A stretch of DNA of 64,000 nucleotides from Tipula vernalis (lineage: Eukaryota > Arthropoda > Insecta > Diptera > Tipulidae): positions 254,452,461-254,516,460 of the forward strand of contig OY282559.1 in NCBI GenBank assembly GCA_958295665.1. The letters run 5' to 3'. Both the position numbers and the translations under genes were made by a program. Of the stretch, positions 1 to 11,544 are shown one piece after another (the stretch's first letter is position 1; each line of letters opens with the position of its first letter). The notes under the pieces were generated by a model, which was not told the DNA's origin, ran no database searches, and saw only the letters and a list, made by a program, of their open reading frames with translations.

Positions 1-1085
1 TTAAATTTTTTATTAATTATCTCATGGATTTTCCACTCCTTTAATGTCTCGCGAACAATATAACAAGAATCCATATAAATTGTATGTATAATTGTAAAGT
101 TATTTAGACGTGTAAAATTGGAAATGAGAGCGGATGAATGAGACTTTACGATGGAATCATTAGTTTTTACTGAAAATTTTGAAAACTTATAAAAACAGCC
201 TTTTTTGGAATTTTAGGTTAGGGTATCTCAAAATCCTGACGTGATAGAGCAATTCTGCTTCCAGATTCGGATTCAGTGTCGACTGTTCTTGTTTCTATTA
301 CATGACCCTTGCTGATCCGTGTAATATTCTGCCTTGTTCATATTTAGGGAAAGTAATCTACTCCTCGAATACTCGAGTAATCTCCCCAGTACTTTGTGAC
401 TGGACTACTCGGCCATTTTAGAGAAATTGTTTACTGTAAGAAAAATCTACAAAAAAATATGAGATTTTGATAGAACCCGTAATAACAAATTATTTTCTTG
501 CATTTATGCCGTGTCTATAAAGGATTTTAGATAGTTTATTAAATGGAGACGCCTCATTGGAGTAAAATAGACTATTGTTCTAAATGGTTTTGGTCGGTCA
601 CTTATTACAACTGAAAATATTGCTGAAATTAAGAGAGTTTAGTGAAGTACAATCGCTTCAAAAATTGCTTTAACGGAATTGAGCAAAATCGAACAAAATG
701 TTCTGGTTCCTAGTGAAGTAATGAATTTTGTCTACATAAAACTAAACTAATTTTACAAAATGGGAGTCTGAGTTATTAAACGAAAACGTCAAAATCAGTT
801 ATCAAAAAATATTTTACATAGATAAAGACAGTAGCTCAGGTGAACACATTTTTAGACGACTTCAACATTTGAAGTAAAACAAAAAGAAGAACTGCAACAT
901 AATTGGGAGTTCTCAAATAATTGTCCGTACACTTGCACTTTTGTGAAAATTAACACTAGCACATTAACAATTTATTATTTGTTGTACTCCTATTTTCAAC
1001 TAACGGAAAGTTACGGTATTTTTTTTGCGTAAAAGTTAATTAGCCGTAATTTTTTCATGGCGAATGAAATATTGTCAAGTTAATT
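1..1085. other. No gene recognised
   Basis: A+T-rich sequence with stops in all frames. No convincing coding segment, terminal repeat or RNA gene was seen. The distal part may hold the decayed 5' end of the Tc1 element that follows, but no terminal inverted repeat could be matched. Confidence 0.5.
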
Positions 1086-1089
1086 AAAA

Positions 1090-2023
1090 ATGTGTTATTC
1101 TCATACCAAAAATAGTGTAGAAATTAAAAAATTGATCATTAAATTGGAAAGTGAAGGTAAAAGTTTACAGGAAATTTCTAAAATAACTAATCGCCCGCGA
1201 TCTTCGATTCAATATTTCATCCAGAACTTTCAAAAACCAAATCAACACACCTCAAATACATCTAATAGAGAAGGCAATAAAACAGAATCGAAAGATTAGT
1301 GCTCCAACGATCGCTGCCAAAGTTAATCAACGCAAAAAAGGAGCGATAGAACCTCAGACAATACGCAATATTTTGCATAAACAAGAGCATCGTCGATGTG
1401 CGACACGCAAGAAATGTATTTGCCGACGAAAAAAAATATTAAACGCGCTTGGAATATCTATTGGGATAAGTTAGTGAGACCGAAGAGTTCTGGGAAAATG
1501 TTATTCCCTCAGACGAAAGAAAATCTAACGTTTTTGGTTCAAATGGGCGAGTTATGGTGTGGCGGAAACCCAACACTGAACTTGAGTAAAACATGGTGGC
1601 GGAAGTATAATGGTTTGAAGAGCTTTTTGCTGATGGGGTGTAGGACATTTGACCTTCATAATGAACCGGTTTAATTATTTGGATATTTTGAAGGGTAATT
1701 TGTTAATAAGTGCTGAGAAAATGAGACATTGGCAAGACTTTCGCTCCGTACATGACAATGACCCGTAGCATTCGTCAAAACTGATAAAGGAATGGTTATT
1801 GTACAATGTAAAGTCAATACTTCCTCATCCTCCCCAGCCACCAGATCTCAACCCCATTAATAATTTATGCCATTATTTGGAACGAAAGACCCGTGAACAC
1901 CAAATTAGCGGCAAGGAACAATTAAAACGAGTCATTGTGGAGGAATGGGCCAAAAATTTCCCCCGAAATAACTCGGAAGTTGGTTTTCTCAATGAAAAAA
2001 GGTTTCAAAGTGTCATTTCATGA
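1090..2023 (+). pseudogene. Tc1-like transposase remnant
   Basis: Broken DDE transposase of the Tc1 family (cut-and-paste at TA sites). 1090-1299 encodes the N-terminal helix-turn-helix (ESEGKSLQEISKITNRPRSS). About 1480-1600 encodes the first catalytic block in a shifted frame, SDER where the family has SDES, followed by VMVWRKPN. About 1680-1765 gives the second block with HDNDP. 1799-2020 encodes the C-terminal block PPQPPDLNPINNLC, where the family has NPIENLW, so the catalytic glutamate is replaced by asparagine. Several frameshifts and stops separate the blocks. The element is certainly inactive. Terminal repeats were not identified, so the edges are those of recognisable coding only. 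Confidence 0.85.
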
Positions 2024-2149
2024 ATAGGTTAAAACACAAAATATTAGACCTTAACAAATACACTATTAGGTAGGAACAGTAATAATGATTTATGGACTTC
2101 CTTCCACATACATGACAGGATTGAATAACACCTCTAAATAATACTCTCT

Positions 2150-3250
2150 CTCCTACATTAATTCCGTATTGAGTAAGGCCTGAAGTTATTGACGCGCATA
2201 TTTCGATGCTATAAACCGCGTTTCTCTTGTTTGATATATGTATAGTGCTATTAGCATCAGGACATTTTCGCTTATTACAGGGAATGTAATCGCTTGTACG
2301 GCTTCGTCTGTTACCCCATGGAACTCTGTTGAACTATTCATATCTTAATATTTTAAAACCGCGTTCCGGCGTCCATTTATTACTTCGACGACCCTTCAGA
2401 CTAATGTAACCATCCGAGATTTATTTGCGGTTTGGGTACTCTATTGTGACTCGGGCCTATTCTTTGTGGGAGGCATATAAGAGTTCTAACCACCCAATTC
2501 TATATCCGCTAGGAAGTCTCTGAAGCCTCTGTCTACATCGCCGGCTTCACGCACAAAGTGTATAGGAGCTTCTGTTTGTAGTGAACTTGACATAGAAGTT
2601 GCATCCGACGTTGTTGCTGCATGTGGTCCGGTGTAGTCAACAATAAATCCATCCGAACAGACAATCAAATAAGGTTTTAGTCAATTCCGGAACTTATACA
2701 GACTAAGTGACTGTATCAATATAGCTTTAGTCCCATTGTCTCAACACAGAGCGTTTAGAATTGACAAATTTCGGGAAGTTATTTCTTCTCGGCTGATATG
2801 ATCCCACTCCCATCCCAAGTGCCGAGGAACAAGGTCAATAAACTGAATGTTCGACTTTTTCATTATATTTAGGTTTGCCCGACTTCATCTTCATCAAATA
2901 TTTCCCTAGAACCGCCTTGCAGCGCCGCGAATGTTTTTCTAAGGACGGCGCCTCCTCTAAACTGTTCTGAAGGAAATCCTCTACTGGAAAACTATAATTC
3001 GGGAGTAGTTATGTTTTCGATTTCATCGAAGTTAAAAGGAGGTCGTTCATTATATGCCATGGTTGTATCCAACATCTCTTTTATTTGCCCTGGAGTAAAT
3101 AAAGAATTATTCAAGTTATTTAAACTATCAATATTCAACTTGACACAGCTCTTGGGACGAACCTGCCCATTCTCCGTTTAAGGTTAAATGAAGCTGGAAG
3201 CTTGGAACAAATTTGTTTTTTGTATAATTGCCTCAGCTCATTATCTCCCT
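2150..3250 (-). pseudogene. PIF/Harbinger-type transposase remnant
   Basis: Read on the minus strand, three conserved blocks appear in order: an N-terminal block around 3140-2990 (SLFTPGQIKEML, PPFNFDEIEN), a middle block around 2830-2770 in shifted frames (the HLG-WDHIS-REE-like stretch), and at 2668-2486 the DDE_4-type core with CSDGFIVDYTGP, AATTSDAT and DRGFRDF. These match the HARBI1-like nuclease family, which normally works with a separate Myb-like protein; no such partner gene was seen. Stops and frameshifts break the reading frame throughout. The C-terminal part is read near 2450-2160. The exact family (Harbinger versus ISL2EU-like) is uncertain. Confidence 0.72.
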
Positions 3251-3299
3251 TGGCTTTTGCCGATTAAATACGCGAAGTTGTGTGAGATACGTTGGTTCT

Positions 3300-4030
3300 T
3301 CTTTCTTGTATTAACTCCTAAAAACTAGAAGTCTTGATTCCCTATTTGAATTTAATCAATTTTTAGATATCAGGTTTAAACTAGGTTGTAGGTTTTGAAA
3401 TAAACTGCTGACAAAGATTATACATAGATAAACCAAATTTAGATAAAATTTTGTCGAAAATTAGATAGTGAACCAATTTTTTTTTTTTTTTTTGGTTAAT
3501 TTTGAGTAGACCAATTTTATCTAAAAATGTGAAATTGATATCAAATAAAAACTAACAGACTTTAAAAACCATCAAATAATATAAACACGTAACATTTGAA
3601 GCACCATTCCAAAAATATATTTTAAAAATTATAAAATTTAATAAATCAAAGCAAGTTCATAATTGAATTTTACAAACGAAATGTAGGAAACCGTAAAGAG
3701 AAAGAGAACGCGATTTAAATATCAATTGCAATGCCTTAGAAAAAATGTACTTAACCATTAAACATGCAGCAAACAAATAATTAAATAAATTAACAACAAG
3801 ATAAGGTAGAGTAATTTATTATTGTACTAAGCAACGTGCTTCCACCAAGATTGAAGTTTTTATTGTTTTGTACATCGTTTCACTTTCATTTGGGTGGCAA
3901 CGCCAAAAGCAGAGAAAGAAACAAAATAAAAATACTTTCAATCTTAACATCTTGTTTTGCTGCAGACGCAGACGCGGATGAATGAATTTCATGTTGTTGG
4001 TTTTATTTTTTTTCAAAGGCATTTAACCGT
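3300..4030. other. Non-coding stretch with a poly(T) palindrome
   Basis: No gene recognised. Around 3430-3530 there is an imperfect inverted repeat (AAATTTAGATAAAATTTTGTC on one side, related TTTTATCTAAAAATG on the other) around an 18-base T run, which may be a small MITE relic. The open frame on the minus strand at 3819-4022 has no recognisable protein character. Confidence 0.4.
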
Positions 4031-4032
4031 CT

Positions 4033-4040
4033 TATATAAA
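4033..4040 (+). promoter_or_regulatory. Possible TATA box
   Basis: TATATAAA lies about 100 bases upstream of the proposed first coding exon at 4138. A start site about 30 bases downstream would give a short leader. This is inference from position only; the surrounding DNA is A+T-rich and such matches arise by chance. Confidence 0.2.
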
Positions 4041-4137
4041 AAAAAATAATTACATTACACAGCGACTTTATTGAAAGTGAAGGTTAGGCTATGTGTAACA
4101 TTTCTTAAGAAATTATACAAGAATTGATATTATTGTA

Positions 4138-4254
4138 ATGAACTTTTTTCTTCTTCTTATTATTTATATCAAGTATATTGTAAAATCAGTTAGACATATT
4201 GTATTTCCGATTCATTGGTTTCCAAGAAATCGGTTCGGTTTTGACCATTACCTC
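4138..4254 (+). CDS. Candidate first coding exon (signal peptide)
   Basis: An ATG at 4138 opens 39 codons starting MNFFLLLIIYIKYIV, a hydrophobic run that could serve as a signal peptide. The open stretch runs into a good splice donor (C then GTAAGA, 4255-4260) in phase 0. The next exon at 4567 also starts in phase 0 after a TTACAG acceptor, giving a 312-base intron and one continuous reading frame into the Gln/Tyr-rich protein. Against this, the residues after the hydrophobic run look random, and a true first exon could lie farther upstream or outside the window. RNA-seq across 4254/4567 would decide. Confidence 0.28.
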
Positions 4255-4566
4255 GTAAGACTGTGGTCTTCCCACAATGTAATTTAATAGATTAATTAAA
4301 TAATTTCTGTTTTAATTAACGTACGGTCTTTCAAACTTTCTTCGGAAACATTGTATCAAGCTAAAAGTAAAAGTAACCAATTTCACCTAATACAGCCTGA
4401 AGATAAATTTAATACATCAACTTTTCATATCTAATTCTCTAATCACTTATATAATTTAATTAAAATTGGTTTGAGACATTTTACTTTCTTGTTCTATAAG
4501 TTGTCACATTAGTTTAATTGAGTGAATTTAAAATTTGTAACTAAATGTAAACATTTTCTCTTACAG

Positions 4567-5599
4567 GTATATTTAGCCAAAGTTCCACAACCGTATGCTG
4601 CTTATAGCCAATTGCAGCTATCTCAGATGCCACAAAAACTTGCATATGCCGGACCACAAATTACTTATACACCGCAAACAATGACAAAGACTTATCTTGC
4701 TGCCCCAGTAGCATATCCTCAGGTACAATTAGCCTACGCTCAACCGCAGTTACAGCAAGCCTCATATCAACCACAAATACAGCATGCCACTTACCAACAA
4801 AATGGTCAACAAGCACATGGTGTACCACATGTTGGCCCACTTGCCTACCAGCATTCATATCGTTTTGTACCAATGGATGCTATTTCACTAAATTATCCAC
4901 AACAACAAGCCGTACACAATCATGGCGTTGTTACACATACGCAAGCTATCCCACACCAGCAACATTATGCTGCTCCAACACATGCCACATCAGCCGGAAA
5001 TGTTCAATTGGTTTATCCAAATATTGGCGCGACCGCAACGCCTAAGCCAGCCGTTCCTGTTTATGCTACATACCAAGAGGGTAGCTTATTCCAACAACAG
5101 CATCAACAACCACAACAGACATATGGTAAGAAAATTTTGAAACCGATATAAATTGAAATAACAATTTCGCATTTTTCTTTTAATTTTTTCAGCTTATGCA
5201 ATTCAACCATCCATACAAATTGCATCCGCTAAACAAATCGTTGCCCCAATTCCAACAGTCGCCACTCTACCAACATACCAGTATAAACCATTAATTGCTG
5301 CTCAAGCGACCCAAACAAGTCATGGCCATAGCGGAGCCACAAGCTATTCATCAATTCAACAACATTTAAATCATGCCCAACCAACAGCGGTTACACATCT
5401 AAAACTAGCTTCGGTTGCACAACCTGCTTATCAAGCCTATCCACAATACTATACACATCAACCAATGCAACACACGTTGGGAAAATCTCTTGCCTATGGT
5501 CCAGTAGCGCAAGCATCATCACCAGCAATTTATTCGCAACACGGGGCTGTACACTATGGTTCGCATTTATATCCAGTGGCATACAATAAATTGGGATGA
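4567..5599 (+). CDS. Gln/Tyr/Ala/Pro/His-rich secreted-type protein, two exons
   Basis: The only convincing host gene here. Exon A is 4567-5125, exon B is 5193-5599, joined across a 67-base intron (donor GTAAGA 5126, acceptor TTTTTTCAG ending 5192) in phase 1; together they give exactly 321 codons and a TGA at 5597-5599. Exon A starts after a pyrimidine-rich stretch and TTACAG, so the N-terminus lies in an upstream exon. The protein is low-complexity: repeated Ala-Tyr, Gln-rich and His-containing motifs (AYAQPQLQQASYQPQIQHA, ending LYPVAYNKLG), with no cysteine in these exons and no catalytic motif. Such composition suits an extracellular structural protein of insects (cuticle, eggshell or similar), but no named family was recognised. 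Splicing agreement, codon use and the downstream AATAAA make it a real gene; function is inferred from composition only. Confidence 0.85.
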
Positions 5600-5774
5600 G
5601 CGAGATGATTATTGTGCCAAAATTTATTTAGACGGTGATCCCGTTTTATACTGTAATTTATTTAAGGAAGAGAGAGCGAGAGTATATTAGGTAAATTGTA
5701 GTTAATTTACATTATGTAATTCAATTTACTGAATTTTTTTTTACACAAATACATAAAACAATTTAAATATGTAT

Positions 5775-5780
5775 AATAAA
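5775..5780 (+). terminator. Poly(A) signal AATAAA
   Basis: Canonical AATAAA about 175 bases after the stop codon of the Gln/Tyr-rich gene, in an A+T-rich 3' UTR. It fits the expected position for cleavage about 15-30 bases downstream. Confidence 0.55.
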
Positions 5781-6119
5781 CAAACTTAATTGTTATAAAT
5801 CGGATTTTTTATTGAACCTTTAATCATTATGAATATTATCTTAATCCAACTGTACTTGATAAGTTTTCACTCCATTTAAACGCCTTAAAATTCGCCGCTT
5901 GTTAAATATCTAAAAAAATTCTAGCCATAACTGTTCCAGTAATTTTTTATCCACTTGGACAAAGATGGGTGCTGAAGTAAGTCACAGGTAATTTCAATGT
6001 ATCAATAACACTGTACAACCAAACAATACGAGAATTAACCGACATTACTTATTACCAGAGGATAGATTAATAGATTATTCGAACATTTTTTTTCTCGAAA
6101 AAAGTGTAAACCGAATTTG

Positions 6120-7050
6120 AATTGTGCGAGGGAAATGCGATTCTAAAATTTGGATGAAGTTCTGGAGTATGGCCAAGTAGGATGGAACTTGGCTATTCCT
6201 TAACTGATTGTGATGCAATTCGATATGTATGTTGGAAATGGGATTTTAAAATGATTTTTGGATAAAGTTCGGGAATATGAATTATAATAGAACTTGGCTA
6301 TTTCTTAACCGATTGTGATTCAATTCGACATGTGCGGTGGAAATGGTGGTTCCAAGTAGTATGGAACTTATTACTCCTTAACCGATTGTGATGAAATTCA
6401 AAATCTCGGGAATGAGATTCTAAAATAACTTTTAGATTAAATTTAGTGGAATACGGCCAGTGGGATGGATTTTGGCTATTTCTTAACCGTTTTTTGTTCT
6501 GCCTTACATCAGATAAACTTCAACGCCTGCCTGGTCCACAAAAACCTCAACAGGCAATAGCTTTTATTATATTGTCTGTTGAGGTCATAGTGAATCTGGC
6601 AGCTGTTGAGATGCACGCGCAGCATTATTCAAACTTCTATTGGTAATACGGAAGTCTGATTTAAAATCCGGAATTAGAAAAATATTTTTGAATCCCATTC
6701 CCATTATGGATGCTAAATTTCATTTTATTTACTTAAGGAATACATTATGTAAGAATCACTTAAGAATCAGATTTCCATTACACATGGCAAGTTTCATCAT
6801 AATCGATTAAGGAATAGCGAAATTTTTTCATAATTGGCCATATTCCAGAACTTCATCTAAAATCGTTTTTTGCACATATCTAATTTCATCATACGTGGTT
6901 AAGGAGTAGTCAAGTTCCATCCTACTTGGCCATATTCTAGAACTTTATGCAAAAACCATTTTAGAATCTCATTTCCATCGCGCATGTCAAGTTTTATTAA
7001 AATCTATTAAGGAATAATCGAAAAATCATTTTAGATTCATTTGCTCCTCT
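6120..7050. repeat. Inverted arrays of the 108-bp repeat (fold-back locus A)
   Basis: About 6130-6480 holds decayed forward copies of a repeat marked by GGAAATGGGATTCTAAAATG, GGAATATGGCCAA and CTTAACCGATTATGATGAAA. About 6660-7040 holds the same repeat in reverse orientation. The two arrays face each other around a 170-base centre at 6485-6655, so the locus can fold back on itself. The same repeat recurs in arms elsewhere in the window (near 9, 11, 12, 13.7, 15, 22, 25, 34.5 and 59.5 kb). Confidence 0.75.
6545..6584. repeat. 14-bp stem hairpin in centre of locus A
   Basis: CCTCAACAGGCAAT and ATTGTCTGTTGAGG flank a 12-base A+T loop. Thirteen of 14 positions pair by Watson-Crick rules and the last is a G-T wobble in RNA. 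Confidence 0.6.
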
Positions 7051-7099
7051 TGCCAATAGCAATAAAATTCAAATTGGATGGAAAGCTTAAGGCTTAAAA

Positions 7100-7608
7100 T
7101 CCTCTTGAATTCGAAGGGCCTTAAAGAAGTTGAAATGCGTACAATAAATCCTCAAAAATGAGATAAAGTCTAAAATTGAAGCTCAGTATTCTTTCTCGTT
7201 AACGTTCGATGAGTGGACATCAGAACGTAACCGTCGTTATATGTACATATATGCCTTAACATTTATTATTATGATAATATCTTTGGATCAACGCCAGCAA
7301 CAAAAGTTGATGAAAACAAGAATATGACATTGATTTAAAAAACATATCGTTGCTGTAGTCCGAAGAATAAGCGTCAGGTGAAGATGAAGAAGCGAAAGAA
7401 ATTCAATCCTGGAATGAAGAAGTGCAAAAAATTAACAAAATATTACGAAAATCTCCCGTTAAGAACGATATCCTACAAAAAGAATGTCAAACTAAAATGG
7501 GAAATGTTGACGTTGATCATTGACACTTCTACAAGATTGAACGGTATGCTAGCTATAGTCAGAAGATTTTGTCAAATGAAAATGGTTATTAAAAAAGTTT
7601 TAGGTTAG
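7100..7608 (+). pseudogene. hAT transposase fragment, 5' portion
   Basis: Three hAT-like blocks lie in order on the plus strand in shifted frames: FSLTFDEWTSERNRRYM at about 7190-7245 (the family has a Phe-Asp-Glu-Trp-Thr-Ser block here), a linker KILRKSPVKNDILQKECQT at about 7430-7495, and LTLIIDTSTRLNGML with RRFCQMKMVIKKVL at about 7512-7603 (family pattern: Asp-Thr-x-Thr-Arg-Trp-Asn-Ser). Most of the catalytic region between the first two blocks is deleted. The reading stops at 7608, where a LINE fragment begins; the hAT reading resumes near 8690, so the LINE sits inside this element. Confidence 0.65.
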
Positions 7609-7609
7609 G

Positions 7610-8660
7610 TTATGTTTGGGTGGCGGTCCACTAGGACCAGGCATAGACACAAAAATGGTCCGTAGCCATACCACGAATAATTGTTTCCTCCAACTCATTG
7701 GAACCATTTTGAGCTGTTAACAAAGCGCTGAATACTCCTGACGTCCACTGATTCCTGTGCCAGCCTCCCGACAAGTCGGAGCAGGTCCTCGATTTTCCAA
7801 CAGAACTTTCAGGTAGGTGGTGGCTAAGGCCCCTTCCACATTCCTCCAATTGGCGGGCGTGATCTGCCACAACCAGCTGATCCTTGAGGACCTCGTTAAA
7901 AGGCCTCATAGCGGAAACATGGAGTTTTGTTCGCTTTGCGATCTTAGGACTTTCCTCGTGAGATCTATTTCTTTTAAGCTGTGATCCAGCTGAAGGGGGT
8001 CCGACTTTTTCTCGGTGACTTTTTTTGCCCACGCAAGCATGGCTTTGTCTTTATCCGTTCTGTCTTCTGGCAAGAATTGTTTATCTTATCCAGGCCTTCC
8101 TCCTAATATTATAGGTTGGTTTTGAGGAACCAGCTTCGTTCTTGCTTTGGTTCCGCTTTGTATTTGTATACTCAGATTTGGTGACCCGAGTGGAGGGACC
8201 AGCCTCGCTTGAGCTTACGTCCTGTTGTTCATTTGTAGACTTAAAGTCAGGCATATAGACCCGAGTCTCGTTGTCCACATTTTTGGGATATTTTAGAGAG
8301 CCGGACTCTTTTTGTTGTTTTTTGCTCTTATCAAGATCCATAATTGTTCCCACGAGTAGCGGAGAAAGAAGTGTTCATCTATGCAGAGATCCGCAGTACA
8401 CAGATAAGGCTACTTAATCCGGAGGGCGCCAAGTATCCGGATCCATGGTTAGCGACTGAGCTAGTTTTAAAGCTGCGAGCCCAGTCTGATCGATTATCGG
8501 CACGGTACGATTAACACCTTAAACCAGCCCAGCGATTTGTTTAAGGTTGACTCCTTTAGCGCCGTGTTTTAGCCTAGAAGCCAACGAATCAGCAATCTAG
8601 CTACCAGCGGTCACCACGTGGAGGTAACACGAGCACTTGTGGAAGTTTCAAGTTACGGAG
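7610..8660 (-). pseudogene. LINE 5' UTR and DUF4780-like ORF1 fragment
   Basis: On the minus strand a start at 8353 opens MGTIMDLDKSKKQQKESG with a Ser/Thr/Lys-rich N-terminus to 8081. It continues after a shift at 8032-7631 with RPFNEVLKDQLVVA, then, in other frames, an NWR-VE-A-L block and a GPPPSC-like block. This series resembles the DUF4780 domain found in ORF1 of some insect non-LTR retrotransposons. The segment 8354-8660 would be the 5' UTR; it shares short stretches (GGCGCTAAAGGAG with AACCTT following, and a CACCCTCC-like block) with the short LINE derivatives at 14.2, 22.6 and 44.0 kb. No reverse transcriptase is attached. Confidence 0.55.
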
Positions 8661-8684
8661 ATTTCCGCAAGTGCCAACTTGAAT

Positions 8685-8831
8685 CCCCCGAGCAACTTCA
8701 CATCTGACGAAAATGTTTTAACGGACTTAACAATTGAAGAGATGATTCCTAGTGAAAATGAGCCAATTTCGATTTCACAAAAATATTTAATACCTACTAG
8801 TTTTACGAGCCCGTTTATTACTTCGGTCTAA
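8685..8831 (+). pseudogene. hAT transposase fragment, continuation
   Basis: The frame PPSNFTSDENVLTDLTIEEM resembles the hAT block that follows the Arg-Trp-Asn-Ser region (family pattern Phe-Thr-x-Asp-Glu-Trp-x-x-Leu). It directly continues the fragment ending at 7608 if the intervening LINE piece is removed. It ends at the TAA at 8829-8831 and no further hAT homology was seen. Confidence 0.5.
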
Positions 8832-8869
8832 AAAGACTTGAACTTCTGTCAAAAATGACGAAAAATTTA

Positions 8870-11250
8870 TTTGGTCCAAAACCATTTTTCTCTAGGTTTT
8901 AAAGGCCCCTGAGTCTGAAAAACCAAAAAAAAATATAAAGGGCTGAAACCTAATAAGGTGATCAACCAAATCCATCTCGATATGAACCTCGTCGGATTTC
9001 AACATTATTGGTTGAGAAATAAGCAAGTTCCGTCATACTTGGCCATATTTTAGAAGTTCATCTAAAAATCGTATTAGAATCACATTTCCAATGTGCAAGC
9101 TGAATTTCATCTTAATTGATTAAAAAATAGGCAAGTTCCATAGAATGGAAGTGTGGAATTGGTTTCCAACGCATATGCCAAATTTCACCATAATCGGTTG
9201 AAAAATAGGCAAGTTCCATCATACTTTTCCATATTCCAGAACTTCATCCAAAAATCATTCTAGAATCCCATTTCCATCGCTGAAGTCAAATTTCAGTAAA
9301 ATCAGTTAAGAAATAGATAAGTTCCATCCTAATTGGCCATTTATTTAATTTGCTAAAGGTTTAATTTGAAATATAAAAGATTCAATTTGAGGTTTGAGAT
9401 ATTAACAGTGACCTTTCTTAAGTCTTATATCATATTTGTGTAAGGAACTAAGGAGAACCAATTCAAATAGATCAAGTCGTGTGGATTTGTTTAAATATCA
9501 TACACATATGCTGTACATACTTACAAACACTTTATTTTATAGACTGGTCAACAGCTCACTAAATATTGGTCCAACACCATCTCAACCCCAATTCAATCTG
9601 CAAACGGCCCCCAATTCAACCCTCAATCCAACCGCCAACTCTATTTCAACTCAATCCTCAAACCTGCATATATAAAAAATTGGTCAACCGCTCACTATAT
9701 ATTAAGCCAACCCCAATTCAACTCCAACTCAACTTGGTCTCAACCCGCAAATTGACCCCTAACTCAACCTCAACTCAATACCCAATTCAATATTCAAACC
9801 ATGTATTTTGGGCAATTCGTATTGCACTATGGCAGGTACCCGACCCTCCTGACGTACAAGTTCCAAAAGTATTTCAAATCTCGACCTTGACCACAGAAAC
9901 AATTGGCAAAAAAAAATTCTAAATCGAACAAGCCGTTCTCGAGATACCATGGGTACAGACATACAGACAGACGGAAGGACATTTTGTTTTCGCTTTTTTA
10001 GACTCAGGGACTTTTAAAACGTGGAGAAAAGTGGTTTTGGACCAACCAAATTTTTGATCACCGAAGTAAAAAATGTCGGTCAGTCTGTCTGGAGAACGCC
10101 TGTATGTCTGTCCCATGGTATCTCGAGAACGGCTTGTCCGACTGTGAATTTTTTTCGCCAATATATTTCTGTGGTCAAGGCGAATATTTGAAAAGCTTTT
10201 GGAAACTGTACGTCAAGAGGGTGAGGTACCTGCCATACAAATTGAACCAAAACACCTGGTTATATAAAAATATTTACGAATTTTTTTATATATTCTGATT
10301 GATTTGAAGGTTAAGCTAGGGGTCAATTTGCGGATTGAGTTGAAGTTGTGTTGGAGTTGAGTTGAGGTTTGATAGGATACAGTGAGTTGTCGACTAATTT
10401 TTTATATATACTGGTTTGATTAATGAGTTTAGCGTAAAGTTTGCGGTTGAGTTGAGGGTTAAATTTGGTTTCATTTGCGAGTTGAATTATGATTGAGTTG
10501 AGGTTGGATTAGGGTATAGTGAGCGTTGTGTAAACACTACATACAGAGGAACCTCACTACAAACATATAGGGGAATCTCACTACAACGGAAATCGACGGG
10601 ACCAAAAACGTTGTCCGCTGTAGTGAGGTGTCAGTTAAACTGAGGATTTATGGTTTTTTTTTATAAAAATTTTATTGGGATTCTTATCTTATCCGATTTT
10701 GGCGAAATCCCGCATTTCCAATGGAAATGCGATTCTCAAATGATTATTAGACGAAGGTCTGGAATATGGCCGAGCAGGATGGAACTTGGCTAGTTCTTAA
10801 CGGATTTAAGTGAAATTTGGCGTCTGCCATGGAAATGGGATTCTAAAGTGATTTTTGGATGCAGTTCTGGAATATTGCCAATTAGGACGGAACTTAGCTG
10901 TTTCTTAACCGATTATGATGAAATTTCATGTGGATGATTAAAATGGGATTCTAAAATGATTTTTGGATAAAGTTCTGTAATATGGCTAAGTAGGATGGAG
11001 TTCGGCTATTCCTTAACCCATTATGAGGAAATTTGACATGTGCGATGGAAATGAGATTCTAAATTGATTTTTGGATAAAGCTCTGGAATATGGCCAGGTA
11101 CGATGAAACTTGGCTATTTCTGAACCGATTATGATAAAATTTACCATGGGCGTTGTAGATGGGATTCTCAAATGAATTTAAGATGAAGTTCTGGAGTATG
11201 GCCAATTAGGACGGAACTTGGCTATTTCAGAGTAATTTCTAAAACTTCAA
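8870..11250. repeat. Large palindromic element (fold-back locus B) centred near 10.05 kb
   Basis: Matched inverted pairs occur at several depths: 8873-8930 with 9990-10050 (TTGGTCCAAAACCA, CCTGAGTCTGAAAAA); 9826-9960 with 10085-10243 (GGCAGGTACC, TTGACCACAGAAA, CTCGAGATACCATGGG, each found again in reverse complement); CAACTCAA-rich 9540-9800 with GAGTTGAGG-rich 10300-10540; and reverse 108-bp repeats 8990-9350 with forward copies 10690-11250. GTCT/GTCA tracts lie at the centre (9955-9975 and 10080-10110). It looks like a fold-back element formed from, or invaded by, a GTCT-type short element. No coding potential. Confidence 0.65.
10545..10640. repeat. Possible short inverted-repeat relic
   Basis: AACCTCACTACAA appears twice and TGTAGTGAGGT once in reverse orientation within 100 bases, as expected for termini of a small MITE with TIRs related to pogo/Tigger. 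No target duplication could be defined. Confidence 0.3.
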
Positions 11251-11259
11251 AATTGAGTC

Positions 11260-11460
11260 GATTTTTGATGGCGGTATGATGGTATGAAGGTATGATCTTA
11301 TCATGGTATAACGGTATGATGGTTTGTATATAAGAATTGTGTGATGGTGATGGTAATGGTGATGGTATAATGGTATGATGGTATGTTGTTATGGTGGTAT
11401 GATGGTAGTATGGTATGATGTTGATGGTATGTTAGTACGATGGTATGAGTTGAGCAGAGG
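11260..11460. repeat. GGTATGATG simple-sequence tract
   Basis: Degenerate tandem repetition of GGTATGAT / GGTGATGGTAT units between two arrays of the 108-bp repeat. Simple-sequence DNA without coding function. Confidence 0.6.
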
Positions 11461-11544
11461 GTTGAGATTTGGTTCGAGCTAAGTTGAGTTGAAGTTGAGT
11501 TAGGATTTAGTTAAGCTGCATTGGGGTTAAGTGAGTTGTTCGGT

